A stretch of DNA of 13,841 nucleotides from Lachnospiraceae bacterium UBA4380 (lineage in GTDB: Bacteria; Bacillota; Clostridia; Lachnospirales; Lachnospiraceae): NCBI GenBank assembly GCA_002390025.1, contig DGRU01000139.1:1156-14996 (forward strand), written 5' to 3'. The notes beneath the pieces were generated by a model that saw nothing but the letters and a program-made list of their open reading frames with translations, ran no database searches and was not told where the DNA came from. Below are positions 1-6,520 of this stretch, piece by piece. The number at the start of each line of letters is the position of its first letter. The stretch's first letter is position 1. A program made the position numbers and the translations under genes.

Positions 1-37
1 TTCCCTTAAAAGAATCCGATGCAAATACAAGTTTCAT
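1..37 (-). CDS. Glycerate kinase, N-terminal fragment (runs off left edge)
   Basis: The reverse strand from position 37 reads ATG and then encodes MKLVFASDSFKG, which is the characteristic N-terminus of the GlxK/GarK glycerate kinase family (usually M-K-I-V-I-A-S-D-S-F-K-G). These kinases phosphorylate glycerate using ATP. A strong Shine-Dalgarno sequence, GAGGAGG (reverse complement of about 44-50), lies just upstream of the ATG. Only 12 codons are inside the window, so the identification rests on this signature and the ribosome binding site. The gene is in the same orientation as the beta-galactosidase operon but follows its terminator and has its own candidate promoter at 157-185, so it is probably a separate unit. 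Confidence 0.72.
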   Translation of the reverse strand, partial: MKLVFASDSFKG

Positions 38-156
38 TCTCTACCTCCTCTTTGTCTTTTTGTACCAAACCCCTTTTTACCTGTTTTTCATGTGCTTTTT
101 CATTCATTAGCTGCCTTATTTTCAATGTTTTTGTGTTCTCTCTTTAACTTGTTCAT

Positions 157-185
157 ATTATAGCCCTGTTTGCGGATTTTTAACA
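157..185 (-). promoter_or_regulatory. Candidate promoter for the glycerate kinase gene
   Basis: On the minus strand there is a perfect -10 box TATAAT (157-162). The -35 box is weaker, TGTTAA (180-185), and the spacer is 17 bp. Transcription would begin near 150, leaving a leader of about 113 nt before the ATG at 37. The promoter sits just beyond the terminator that closes the lac unit. The region 38-156 is AT-rich and shows no other convincing element. Confidence 0.5.
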
Positions 186-199
186 GATTAAGACAGCAT

Positions 200-240
200 A
201 AAAAGAAAGCGGGTATTTGTGTCTCTGACACAAAACCCGC
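200..240 (-). terminator. Intrinsic terminator of the lacZ-symporter unit
   Basis: Reading the minus strand, GCGGGTTTTGTGTC pairs with GACACAAATACCCGC around an AGA loop, with one bulged base, and is followed by TTTCTTTTT. This is a canonical Rho-independent terminator about 35 nt after the symporter stop codon at 276. Confidence 0.88.
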
Positions 241-275
241 GTTCCTTTTCTCCGGTATTCCCGAGAAGGATCTGA

Positions 276-1679
276 TCATCTGGTTCCGGTGCAGCCGGCA
301 GCGGCTGCTGCATGATGGGCGGCGCGCTCTGTTTCCACGGCATGCTCGACATTCATTCTGGAAAGGATCAGGGTAATGACAAGGTTGATGCACATGGGGA
401 TCCACAGGTACATGATGTGGAGCATGGTCAGGGTGGATGCGGACTGGACCTCCGCACCGCCGACATATCCGGAGAAGGCGAGAAGCCAGCCCGCAAGGGC
501 GGTGCCGATGCCTCCGCCGAGCTTAGTGCCCAGGGATGTGCAGGAGTACATTGTGCCGTCGACACGTTTTCCGGTCCGCAGGTAGGTGTACTCGGAGCAG
601 GTGGCGATGAGGGCGTTCATGTCGCCCTGCAGGGGGCTCATGCCGATCGCGGCGATGGCTGTGAAGAAAAGCATGAGGGGAACGCTGCCCAGGTAACCCG
701 CTGCGACAACACCCAGGCGTCCTGCCGTGCCCAGTGTGTAGCCCATGAGGTTAAGCTTGTACATACCGCGGAAGCGTGCGACCATTGCCGGCGTGAAGAG
801 AAGGCCTATGATCATGGGTATATTGATTGCCCAGGAAAAGACGCCGAGCAGGTTGGCGTTTTTCAGTATATAGGTCATGTAATAGATACCCATGTTCAAG
901 GTCGCGGAGTAGATCTGCATCAGGATATAGGAGGCACAAATCATGAGGTAATACTTGTTGCGGATCAGAAGGCCGAATGCATCGATGAGGGTATATTTTT
1001 CCTCCGCTTTTGCGGCGGCCTTCTCCTCTTCTTCATCGGCAAGTTCCTCAGGGGAGAGCTCCTTAACAGACATGACAGAGAGGGTATTGGAGATCACGCC
1101 GACGATCGCGTAAATAATGGCTACAGTGCGCCAAGCAGCCGCGCCTCCGCCGAAATAGGCGACCAGGCCGACTGTGATGGTCTGGATCAGCATGCTGGTA
1201 CCGAAGGCAAACATGAAGCGGATGGAACCCATCTGGACACGCTCCTGATTGTTTTTTGTGATGAGCGCGGTCAGAGCGGAATAGGCAATATTGTTGGCTG
1301 TGTAGAAGCCCGCGTTCAGCAGGGTGTAGGCGATAAAGAACCAGGCATACTGGGCCCTGGGGCTGATGTCCGCAGGAATGCAGAAGATGGCGACCAGGCA
1401 GACGGCACAGCCGAAGTATCCGTAGAACATCCAGGGACGGGCTTTTCCCATCCTGCTGTGGGTCTTGTCGATCATGGATCCGAAGAAGATATCGCTGACT
1501 CCGTCAAAGAGCTTGGAGACTGCGATCAGGCTGCCTACGATGCCGGCGTTCATTCCGACTGTATCTGTCAGGAATATCATTACAAAGGCGGACAGCAGCG
1601 CATACACGACATTGCCTGCGATATCCCCCGAGCCGTAGCCTATCTTGTTGTACCAGGTTAAATATCTTTTTTCTTCCAT
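276..1679 (-). CDS. GPH-family sugar:cation symporter (galactoside/lactose type)
   Basis: A 467-residue polytopic membrane protein of the glycoside-pentoside-hexuronide:cation symporter family (MelB/LacS relatives), which imports sugars with Na+ or H+ across the cytoplasmic membrane. The N-terminus MEEKRYLTWYNKIGYGSGD, the acidic helix motif LFDGVSD (D59, D63) and the loop DKTHSRMGKARPW (71-83) are family hallmarks. A charged central cytoplasmic loop (about 205-229, rich in E, A and K) separates the two helix bundles. It lacks the C-terminal EIIA-like domain of streptococcal LacS. The start chosen is the ATG at 1679, preceded by AAAGGAG with 7-nt spacing; a TTG one codon upstream is possible. 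It lies 14 bp after lacZ, so cotransport of a galactoside such as lactose is likely from context. The exact substrate and coupling ion cannot be read from the sequence. The Ala/His-rich C-terminus (about 453-460) looks like a nonconserved tail. Confidence 0.92.
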   Translation of the reverse strand: MEEKRYLTWYNKIGYGSGDIAGNVVYALLSAFVMIFLTDTVGMNAGIVGSLIAVSKLFDGVSDIFFGSMIDKTHSRMGKARPWMFYGYFGCAVCLVAIFCIPADISPRAQYAWFFIAYTLLNAGFYTANNIAYSALTALITKNNQERVQMGSIRFMFAFGTSMLIQTITVGLVAYFGGGAAAWRTVAIIYAIVGVISNTLSVMSVKELSPEELADEEEEKAAAKAEEKYTLIDAFGLLIRNKYYLMICASYILMQIYSATLNMGIYYMTYILKNANLLGVFSWAINIPMIIGLLFTPAMVARFRGMYKLNLMGYTLGTAGRLGVVAAGYLGSVPLMLFFTAIAAIGMSPLQGDMNALIATCSEYTYLRTGKRVDGTMYSCTSLGTKLGGGIGTALAGWLLAFSGYVGGAEVQSASTLTMLHIMYLWIPMCINLVITLILSRMNVEHAVETERAAHHAAAAAGCTGTR

Positions 1680-1693
1680 CAAATTTCTCCTTT

Positions 1694-4600
1694 CTATTCT
1701 GCGGGTTCACAGGCAGGGAACAGGGTCATGTCGTAGGTGAAGTGTTCGTCGTCAAAGCGGTATTGAGGCAGGGGCCTGGGACCGCAGCTGTTGGAGCCGA
1801 TGCCGTCCTGGCGGGCGTCAAGGCAGAACACGGTGCTGCCGCTGGGCTCGAGTTCATAGTTGTGGTCTCTGACGGTGAGCTCCTCCTGGGTGTAGAAGGA
1901 GGCGTTGAAGGAAAACGGCACGTGGCTGTAGGCAGTGAGTGTATGGGTGTTGCCATAGAGAGTGACGTAGTCGCAGTCGCAGCGGCTGCCGTTCTCCTGA
2001 GGACGGATATAGTCTTCGTGGAGGTCGCGCACGGGAGCGGCGAAGAGTCCGTGCCAGGATGCTCTGTGTTTGTCGGGATAGTTCTCGAGGGGTCCCATGC
2101 CGTAATAGACGGCATTCTGCATACTCTCGGGGAGGAAGAGGCGCAGGCCGAAGCGGGGAAGCTCGGGGAATTCCTTGTTGCGGGTCACATCCATGTGTAC
2201 AGAGATCCGTCCGTCGGAGGTAACGGTCCAGAGGGTATCAATGTCCATCAGTTTCTGCACAGTGACCGCAGTCATGGACATGCGGCTGGAGATGGCAATG
2301 CCGTCGTCCATGCTGCGGTACTGTGTAGTATAAGCGCGGGAGTATGCTCGGTCGTACATGGCCTTCTGCCACTCCCCGCGGATATACATGTCGTTGTCTG
2401 TCGGCGCGCGCCAGATATTGAGCTCCATGGGGCGGTCCAGGAGATTCCTTCCCGCATAGGTCATTTTTTCAAATACACCGCGGAGCTTGCTGTAGACATA
2501 GGTGAAGTTTTCTCCGCGGATGATCAGCCGGCGATCGCTCTCCTCGACATCAGGCGTCTGCATTCTGCAGGCGCGTTCCGCGGCCTCCTCCGCAAGGGTC
2601 CGGACCGTCTGGTTGGCATACAGGCTGATGGGGTTCGCTCTGACCTGCTCCCCGGCGGCAGATGCGGATCCTTCCGCTGTGCTACTGAGGGAGATTTCGT
2701 CAAAGCCAAGCAGCATGCCTTCCTCGCGGAAGGGGTCCGCTTTGCGGAGGATGTAGGACACTTTCAGATAAATCCGGCCGCTTTCCGGCAGAGCCGGCAG
2801 GGAGAGATAGATCTTTCCAGTGTGCCGCGGTGGTATCGACGGGATGCGGGGGGACGCGATCACGCCGGAAACTATATTGGCATCGTCACAGGTAAGTTCA
2901 TATTCCAGTTCCAGATAATCGCGCAGGTCTACATAATTCATCTCATTTTTGAGAGTCAGGATGCAGGCCGTGCGGCCTTCGTTTCTGTCGCCTCTGCTGC
3001 CGTTCCGATCGCCTGTGCCGCTGTTCCTGTCGCTTGTGCTGCCGTCCGGATGTCCGTCCGGGTTCTTTTCGAAATGATCCGTCCTCTCCCTGGCGAAAAT
3101 GTCCTGCATGGAGTTTCCCCGGGCGAAGGAGATGACGCGGGCGGGACGGTGTACGTTTTTGTATTCGAGCAGACCGGTATGGGGGGTGCGATCGGGATAG
3201 ACCAGGCCGTCCATGCAGAAGTTTCCGTCGTTGGGATATTCGCCGTGGTCACTGCCGTAGAAATAGATCGCTCTCCCGTCCCTGGCCGTTCCCTTGTAGA
3301 CGGCGTGGTCGCACCACTCCCAGACGAAAGCGCCGCAGATGCAGTCATAGCGGTCGATCAGGCGGAAATAGTCCTCATAGTCTCCGGCACCGTTTCCCAT
3401 GGAGTGGGCGTACTCGCAGAGGATATAGGGCTTGTCCGGAAGGCTCGGCTCCTCTTCTGCCTGACCGTCTGCTCTGACCTTTTCCGAGCCGGTCTCGGCA
3501 TAGCGGATGACGTCATCAAAGTCGGGATACATCCTTGAGTAGAGGTCAATGTCGGAGTAGTCGTATTTGCGGGCCCGCCCGCGGTAGTAGGCACTCTCAT
3601 AGTGGGTCAGGCGGGAGGGATCAAACTCTTTGGTCCAGCGAAGGGCATTTTCAAAAGTACAGCCGTATCCGCACTCATTGCCCATGGACCAGATGACCAC
3701 GCAGGGTCTGTTCTTGTCCCGATGCACCATCTTGCGGACGCGGTCGAGGGTAGGCTCATTGAAATCCGGATTGTCCGAGATCATCTCATTCCACCGGCCG
3801 GCGCGCTCATCGTCCGTGTCATTTTTGTAGTAGAGCATCCAGGGGCCGTGGCTCTCATTGTCCGCCTCGTCAATGACGAAAAATCCGTATTTGTCGCACA
3901 TCTGGTAGAACATGGGCGCGTTGGGATAATGGCTGGTCCGGATGGCATTGAAATTGTGGCGCTTAATCATTTCCAGGTCACGGCGCATATGAGCCGCATC
4001 CACGACCGGTCCTGTCACGGGATCGGAGTCATGGCGGTTCACACCGCGGAATTTAACGGGCAGTCCGTTGATCTTGAGCACATTTTTGTCGACTCTGACT
4101 TCGCGGATCCCGATCCGGTCCGCGATCACCTCGCGGCTTGTCTCAAAAACAATGGTGTAGAGATAGGGATCCTCGCTGCTCCACAGATGGGGGTCGTCGA
4201 TTGCAAAAGAAGCACTCCCGCGCAGGGTAAAGCACGTGACTTCTTTCTCCTCCGCGTCAAGGACCCTGACGGAAACGGGGATCTCGCGGTCCAGGAAGGA
4301 GGCAGTGACAGAAACAAGGGCGCGCTCTGCCCGGGGGCCGAAGCCGGATTTCTCCGGATTCTCTGCTCTCTCCCCGGTTTCCGGGCTGCCTGCAGGGCTT
4401 TCCTTTTCCTGGTAACAGCCCTCTGCCGGCGTGTTTTCCCCTGCTGCCGCGCTCTCCTCCCAGCAGATCTTTGTGTTGATATGATAGTCAAAAATGCACT
4501 GTCCGGGTCTGCGCATCAGGTAGACATCCCTGAAGATGCCCGACATGCGGAATTTGTCCTGGTCCTCCAGATAGCTTCCGTCGCACCATTTGAGGACAAG

Positions 4601-5152
4601 TACTGCGAGGACGTTTTCTCCTTCCTGCAGGGCATCAGTGACTTCAAATTCTGCAAGGGCGTGGGAGACCTGGCTGTAGCCGACGTAGAAACCGTTCAGC
4701 CAGACGTAAAAACAGGAGTCGACACCTTCAAACTCAAGGAAGGTGCGGGGAGTATCCTCGCTTTTTTCAAAGTTGAAGCGATGCACATAGGCGCCGCAGG
4801 GATTCTCCTGGGGCACATAGGGCGGATCCACCGGAAAGGGGTATTTGATGTTGGTGTACTGGTGGCAGTCATAGCCGTAATTCTGCCAGACACCCGGAAC
4901 CGGAATCTCCTCGAACCCCGAGCCTTCTCCGATCACATGAAATTCCGGAAGGTAGAATTTTTCCTTCAGATCATAGATGCTGTCATAATAGCGGAATTTC
5001 CATTGTCCGTTCAGCATCGTGATGCGGTCCGATGCCTCCCTGTTTTCATCAAGGCATTCCATGAACCGGCCGGCAGGGATATAGTAGGCGCGGTCCGGCA
5101 TCGTCCCCTCATGAAGTACGGACAGATTTTCATAATGCTTCGGTACGATCAA
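1694..5152 (-). CDS. lacZ: Beta-galactosidase, glycoside hydrolase family 2 (long LacZ type)
   Basis: A 1152-residue GH2 enzyme hydrolysing terminal beta-galactosides such as lactose. Visible order: sugar-binding jelly-roll domain (about 45-220), Ig-like domain (about 280-350), TIM barrel (about 355-670), a second Ig-like part, and a beta-galactosidase small-chain domain (about 870-1145). The acid/base is Glu493 in VVIWSMGNECGYG and the nucleophile is Glu580 in ILCEYAHSMGNGAG; the VNRHD motif is at 371-375. The start is TTG at 5152, with AAGGAGG 9 nt upstream; the protein start MIVPKHYENL is typical of clostridial members. It is longer than E. coli LacZ (about 1024 residues) because of low-complexity linkers at about 229-275, 696-727 and 822-870. 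The second contains three heptads with DRN. No signal peptide is seen, so it is probably cytoplasmic and acts on sugar brought in by the downstream symporter. Natural substrates other than lactose are possible. Confidence 0.95.
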   Translation of the reverse strand: MIVPKHYENLSVLHEGTMPDRAYYIPAGRFMECLDENREASDRITMLNGQWKFRYYDSIYDLKEKFYLPEFHVIGEGSGFEEIPVPGVWQNYGYDCHQYTNIKYPFPVDPPYVPQENPCGAYVHRFNFEKSEDTPRTFLEFEGVDSCFYVWLNGFYVGYSQVSHALAEFEVTDALQEGENVLAVLVLKWCDGSYLEDQDKFRMSGIFRDVYLMRRPGQCIFDYHINTKICWEESAAAGENTPAEGCYQEKESPAGSPETGERAENPEKSGFGPRAERALVSVTASFLDREIPVSVRVLDAEEKEVTCFTLRGSASFAIDDPHLWSSEDPYLYTIVFETSREVIADRIGIREVRVDKNVLKINGLPVKFRGVNRHDSDPVTGPVVDAAHMRRDLEMIKRHNFNAIRTSHYPNAPMFYQMCDKYGFFVIDEADNESHGPWMLYYKNDTDDERAGRWNEMISDNPDFNEPTLDRVRKMVHRDKNRPCVVIWSMGNECGYGCTFENALRWTKEFDPSRLTHYESAYYRGRARKYDYSDIDLYSRMYPDFDDVIRYAETGSEKVRADGQAEEEPSLPDKPYILCEYAHSMGNGAGDYEDYFRLIDRYDCICGAFVWEWCDHAVYKGTARDGRAIYFYGSDHGEYPNDGNFCMDGLVYPDRTPHTGLLEYKNVHRPARVISFARGNSMQDIFARERTDHFEKNPDGHPDGSTSDRNSGTGDRNGSRGDRNEGRTACILTLKNEMNYVDLRDYLELEYELTCDDANIVSGVIASPRIPSIPPRHTGKIYLSLPALPESGRIYLKVSYILRKADPFREEGMLLGFDEISLSSTAEGSASAAGEQVRANPISLYANQTVRTLAEEAAERACRMQTPDVEESDRRLIIRGENFTYVYSKLRGVFEKMTYAGRNLLDRPMELNIWRAPTDNDMYIRGEWQKAMYDRAYSRAYTTQYRSMDDGIAISSRMSMTAVTVQKLMDIDTLWTVTSDGRISVHMDVTRNKEFPELPRFGLRLFLPESMQNAVYYGMGPLENYPDKHRASWHGLFAAPVRDLHEDYIRPQENGSRCDCDYVTLYGNTHTLTAYSHVPFSFNASFYTQEELTVRDHNYELEPSGSTVFCLDARQDGIGSNSCGPRPLPQYRFDDEHFTYDMTLFPACEPAE
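2980..3042. repeat. 21-bp tandem repeat, three imperfect units, inside lacZ
   Basis: Three consecutive 21-bp units (2980-3000, 3001-3021, 3022-3042) share a CGTTCC-TGTCGC-TGTGCTGC pattern. In the lacZ frame they encode the heptads SDRNSGT, GDRNGSR and GDRNEGR (residues about 707-727), a hydrophilic linker between the catalytic barrel and the following Ig-like domain. Confidence 0.85.
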
Positions 5153-5161
5153 TGCTCCTCT

Positions 5162-5168
5162 CCTCCTT
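5162..5168 (-). promoter_or_regulatory. Ribosome binding site that fixes the TTG start of lacZ
   Basis: The minus strand reads AAGGAGG, then AGAGGAGCA, then TTG. The 9-nt spacing and conserved N-terminal residues downstream support TTG at 5152. The next in-frame ATG is codon 18 and would remove conserved family residues. Confidence 0.75.
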
Positions 5169-5170
5169 AC

Positions 5171-5436
5171 GCATGCACATAAGTGACGTCACTTTGTCTC
5201 AGACTTGTTTTTACGGCAGAAAAGTGCATGCCGAAAACGGTTTTATGAACAAAAAGCGTTTCTCTTGCGCTGTAATCACTTTTTGGTCTTCAGCATCCGC
5301 GAAACGTCACAAATCCTCTATTTTGCGTCTTTTCACCCATATATTGTGTCATTCGACTGTGTGTTCCGCTCTCTGTTGCTATGATACGACAGTCAAATCT
5401 CTTTGAACATAAACTGTGATAGACAGAACATGCACA
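5171..5436. promoter_or_regulatory. Three CATGCAC motifs in the lacZ-araC intergenic region
   Basis: CATGCAC occurs at 5172-5178 (+), as its reverse complement GTGCATG at 5224-5230, and at 5429-5435 (+). The first two form an 8-bp inverted repeat (GCATGCAC / GTGCATGC) next to the lacZ ribosome binding site. The third falls in the spacer of the candidate promoter of the regulator gene. They are candidate binding sites for the divergently encoded AraC-type protein. No convincing lacZ promoter was found in the remainder of this 336-bp gap. Confidence 0.4.
5181..5194. promoter_or_regulatory. Perfect 14-bp palindrome AAGTGACGTCACTT upstream of lacZ
   Basis: AAGTGACGTCACTT is its own reverse complement and lies 28 bp upstream of the lacZ start. 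Its core ACGTCAC recurs at 5304-5310. It could be a repressor or activator operator, or a small hairpin in the lacZ leader. No protein can be assigned from sequence alone. Confidence 0.5.
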
Positions 5437-5448
5437 AAATGATACACT
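5420..5448 (+). promoter_or_regulatory. Candidate promoter of the AraC-type regulator gene
   Basis: TAGACA (5420-5425), a 17-bp spacer, then TACACT (5443-5448). This is a 5/6 match for -35 and 4/6 for -10. It ends 40 bp before the ATG, and one CATGCAC motif lies in the spacer. Confidence 0.42.
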
Positions 5449-5488
5449 AGACACAGGCATTACCGTTTGTATATACAGGAGAAGAAAA

Positions 5489-6361
5489 ATGTTTGTGGAC
5501 AACGCCTACTGGCGAAATTCAAGGATTGATTTCAAGGACAGAAAGCACCCTCTCTTCGTGGGGAGCTGCGGCACATACCGGCTGGTGACCCTCACCAAGC
5601 TTCCGACACACCGGCCCAGGGGGCGGGTGGATTTCCAGCTGCTCTATGTCGCTGCGGGAAAGGGGCATTTCTATTTTAACGGCAAGGAGCACATCGTCCC
5701 CGCCGGGAACATGGTCCTCTACCGCCCCAGGGAGGAACAGCGGTACTACTACTATGGGGCGGATCACACGGAGGTGTTCTGGGTCCATTTCACAGGCAAC
5801 AATGTCACCAACATCCTGCGCCAGTACGGTTTCAAGGACGGGGAACATATCATCCACAGCGGGACAACTCTGGAGTACTCCCACATATTCCAGCAGATCA
5901 TCAGCGAACTGAAGGAATGCAGGCCGCACTACGAAAACGCCTGCATTTACCGGCTGCACCTGCTTTTCATCATGCTCAGCCGTCTGGGCGAAAAAAAAGT
6001 GCGGCGAAAAACGCCGCACATGGCCGGACAGATGCACACTGCCGTCAACTATTTTCATGAAAATTACAGTAAACCGATCTCCGTCAGCGATTACGCCCAG
6101 GAGCTGGGGCTGAGCGTGAGTTGGTTTACAAGGAGCTTCAGGGAATACACGGGGACCTCCCCCGCCCAGTATCTCATCTCCCTGCGGATCTCTGCCGCCC
6201 AGAGTCTGCTCGAGACAACTGACCACAACGTGACGGAGATCTCCGAGCTGGTAGGCTACGACAACCCCCTCTATTTCAGCCGCCTCTTCCGCAAACAGAC
6301 CGGCATGTCGCCATCCGATTTCCGCCGGCAGCTCCAGGCCTGGAATGAGGAGAACGCATAG
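5489..6361 (+). CDS. AraC-family transcriptional regulator, probable lac regulator
   Basis: A 290-residue AraC/XylS-family protein. The N-terminal part (about 25-165) contains a cupin-like sugar-sensing segment, with HFYFNGKEHIVPAGNMVLY at 60-78. The C-terminal part (about 183-283) carries two helix-turn-helix motifs: SVSDYAQELGLSVSWFTRSF (198-217) and TEISELVGYDNPLYFSRLF (249-267). It ends with the usual FRKQTGMSPSDFRR signature. The start is ATG at 5489, preceded by AGGAGA with 6-nt spacing. It is the only plus-strand gene and is divergent from lacZ, so it most likely binds in the shared intergenic region and activates lacZ and the symporter in response to a galactoside, and may regulate itself. 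The ligand and the sign of regulation are inferred. No T-tract terminator follows; GC-rich hairpins and a REP-like repeat start 15 nt after the stop. Confidence 0.93.
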   Translation: MFVDNAYWRNSRIDFKDRKHPLFVGSCGTYRLVTLTKLPTHRPRGRVDFQLLYVAAGKGHFYFNGKEHIVPAGNMVLYRPREEQRYYYYGADHTEVFWVHFTGNNVTNILRQYGFKDGEHIIHSGTTLEYSHIFQQIISELKECRPHYENACIYRLHLLFIMLSRLGEKKVRRKTPHMAGQMHTAVNYFHENYSKPISVSDYAQELGLSVSWFTRSFREYTGTSPAQYLISLRISAAQSLLETTDHNVTEISELVGYDNPLYFSRLFRKQTGMSPSDFRRQLQAWNEENA

Positions 6362-6375
6362 AGTCATTTATGCGA

Positions 6376-6463
6376 AGCCCCAGGGGGCTGGGGAGACAGG
6401 GGGAGACAGGGGACGGTTCTTTGTCTCCTGTCTCCCTCCCGATGCACAGCCCCTTTTGGGGCT
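6376..6463. repeat. REP-like palindromic repeat cluster, copy 1 (downstream of MATE gene and regulator gene)
   Basis: The core at 6401-6428 begins GGGAGACAGG and ends TTTGTCTCC; its 28 bp are identical to 8337-8364. GGGAGACAGG is duplicated directly upstream (6391-6400) and can pair with CCTGTCTCCC at 6427-6436. The core is bracketed by two small hairpins with the same arms, AGCCCC-AG-GGGGCT (6376-6389) and AGCCCC-TTTT-GGGGCT (6448-6463). This resembles composite REP/BIME elements mobilised in trans by RAYT transposases, but no transposase is in the window. It lies between the convergent ends of the regulator and MATE genes. Confidence 0.85.
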
Positions 6464-6520
6464 ATGGTCCCGAACGATTGTGTTCCTGAACCCATTTATT
6501 CAGGACATATGGGAATCGAA

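Noticed and set aside
100..156. 18-codon leader-peptide-like frame upstream of glycerate kinase
   Set aside because: Its ATG is immediately at the -10 box, so it would be at or before the transcript start and lacks a ribosome binding site.
312..1661. Long plus-strand open frame opposite the symporter gene
   Set aside because: It is a shadow of the minus-strand gene: low-complexity, rich in His, Asp and Gly, with no family motif or ribosome binding site.
1742..5182. Two long plus-strand open frames (about 598 and 526 codons) opposite lacZ
   Set aside because: Antisense shadows caused by GC-rich third codon positions. The minus strand has clear GH2 catalytic motifs throughout.
5152..5502. Small open frames (84 codons plus, 70 codons minus) between lacZ and the regulator
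   Set aside because: No convincing ribosome binding site or protein-like composition; the region reads better as a divergent regulatory region.
6376..6463. Terminator of the regulator or MATE gene
   Set aside because: The hairpins are strong, but none is followed by a T tract on either strand. They are better described as a repeat cluster.
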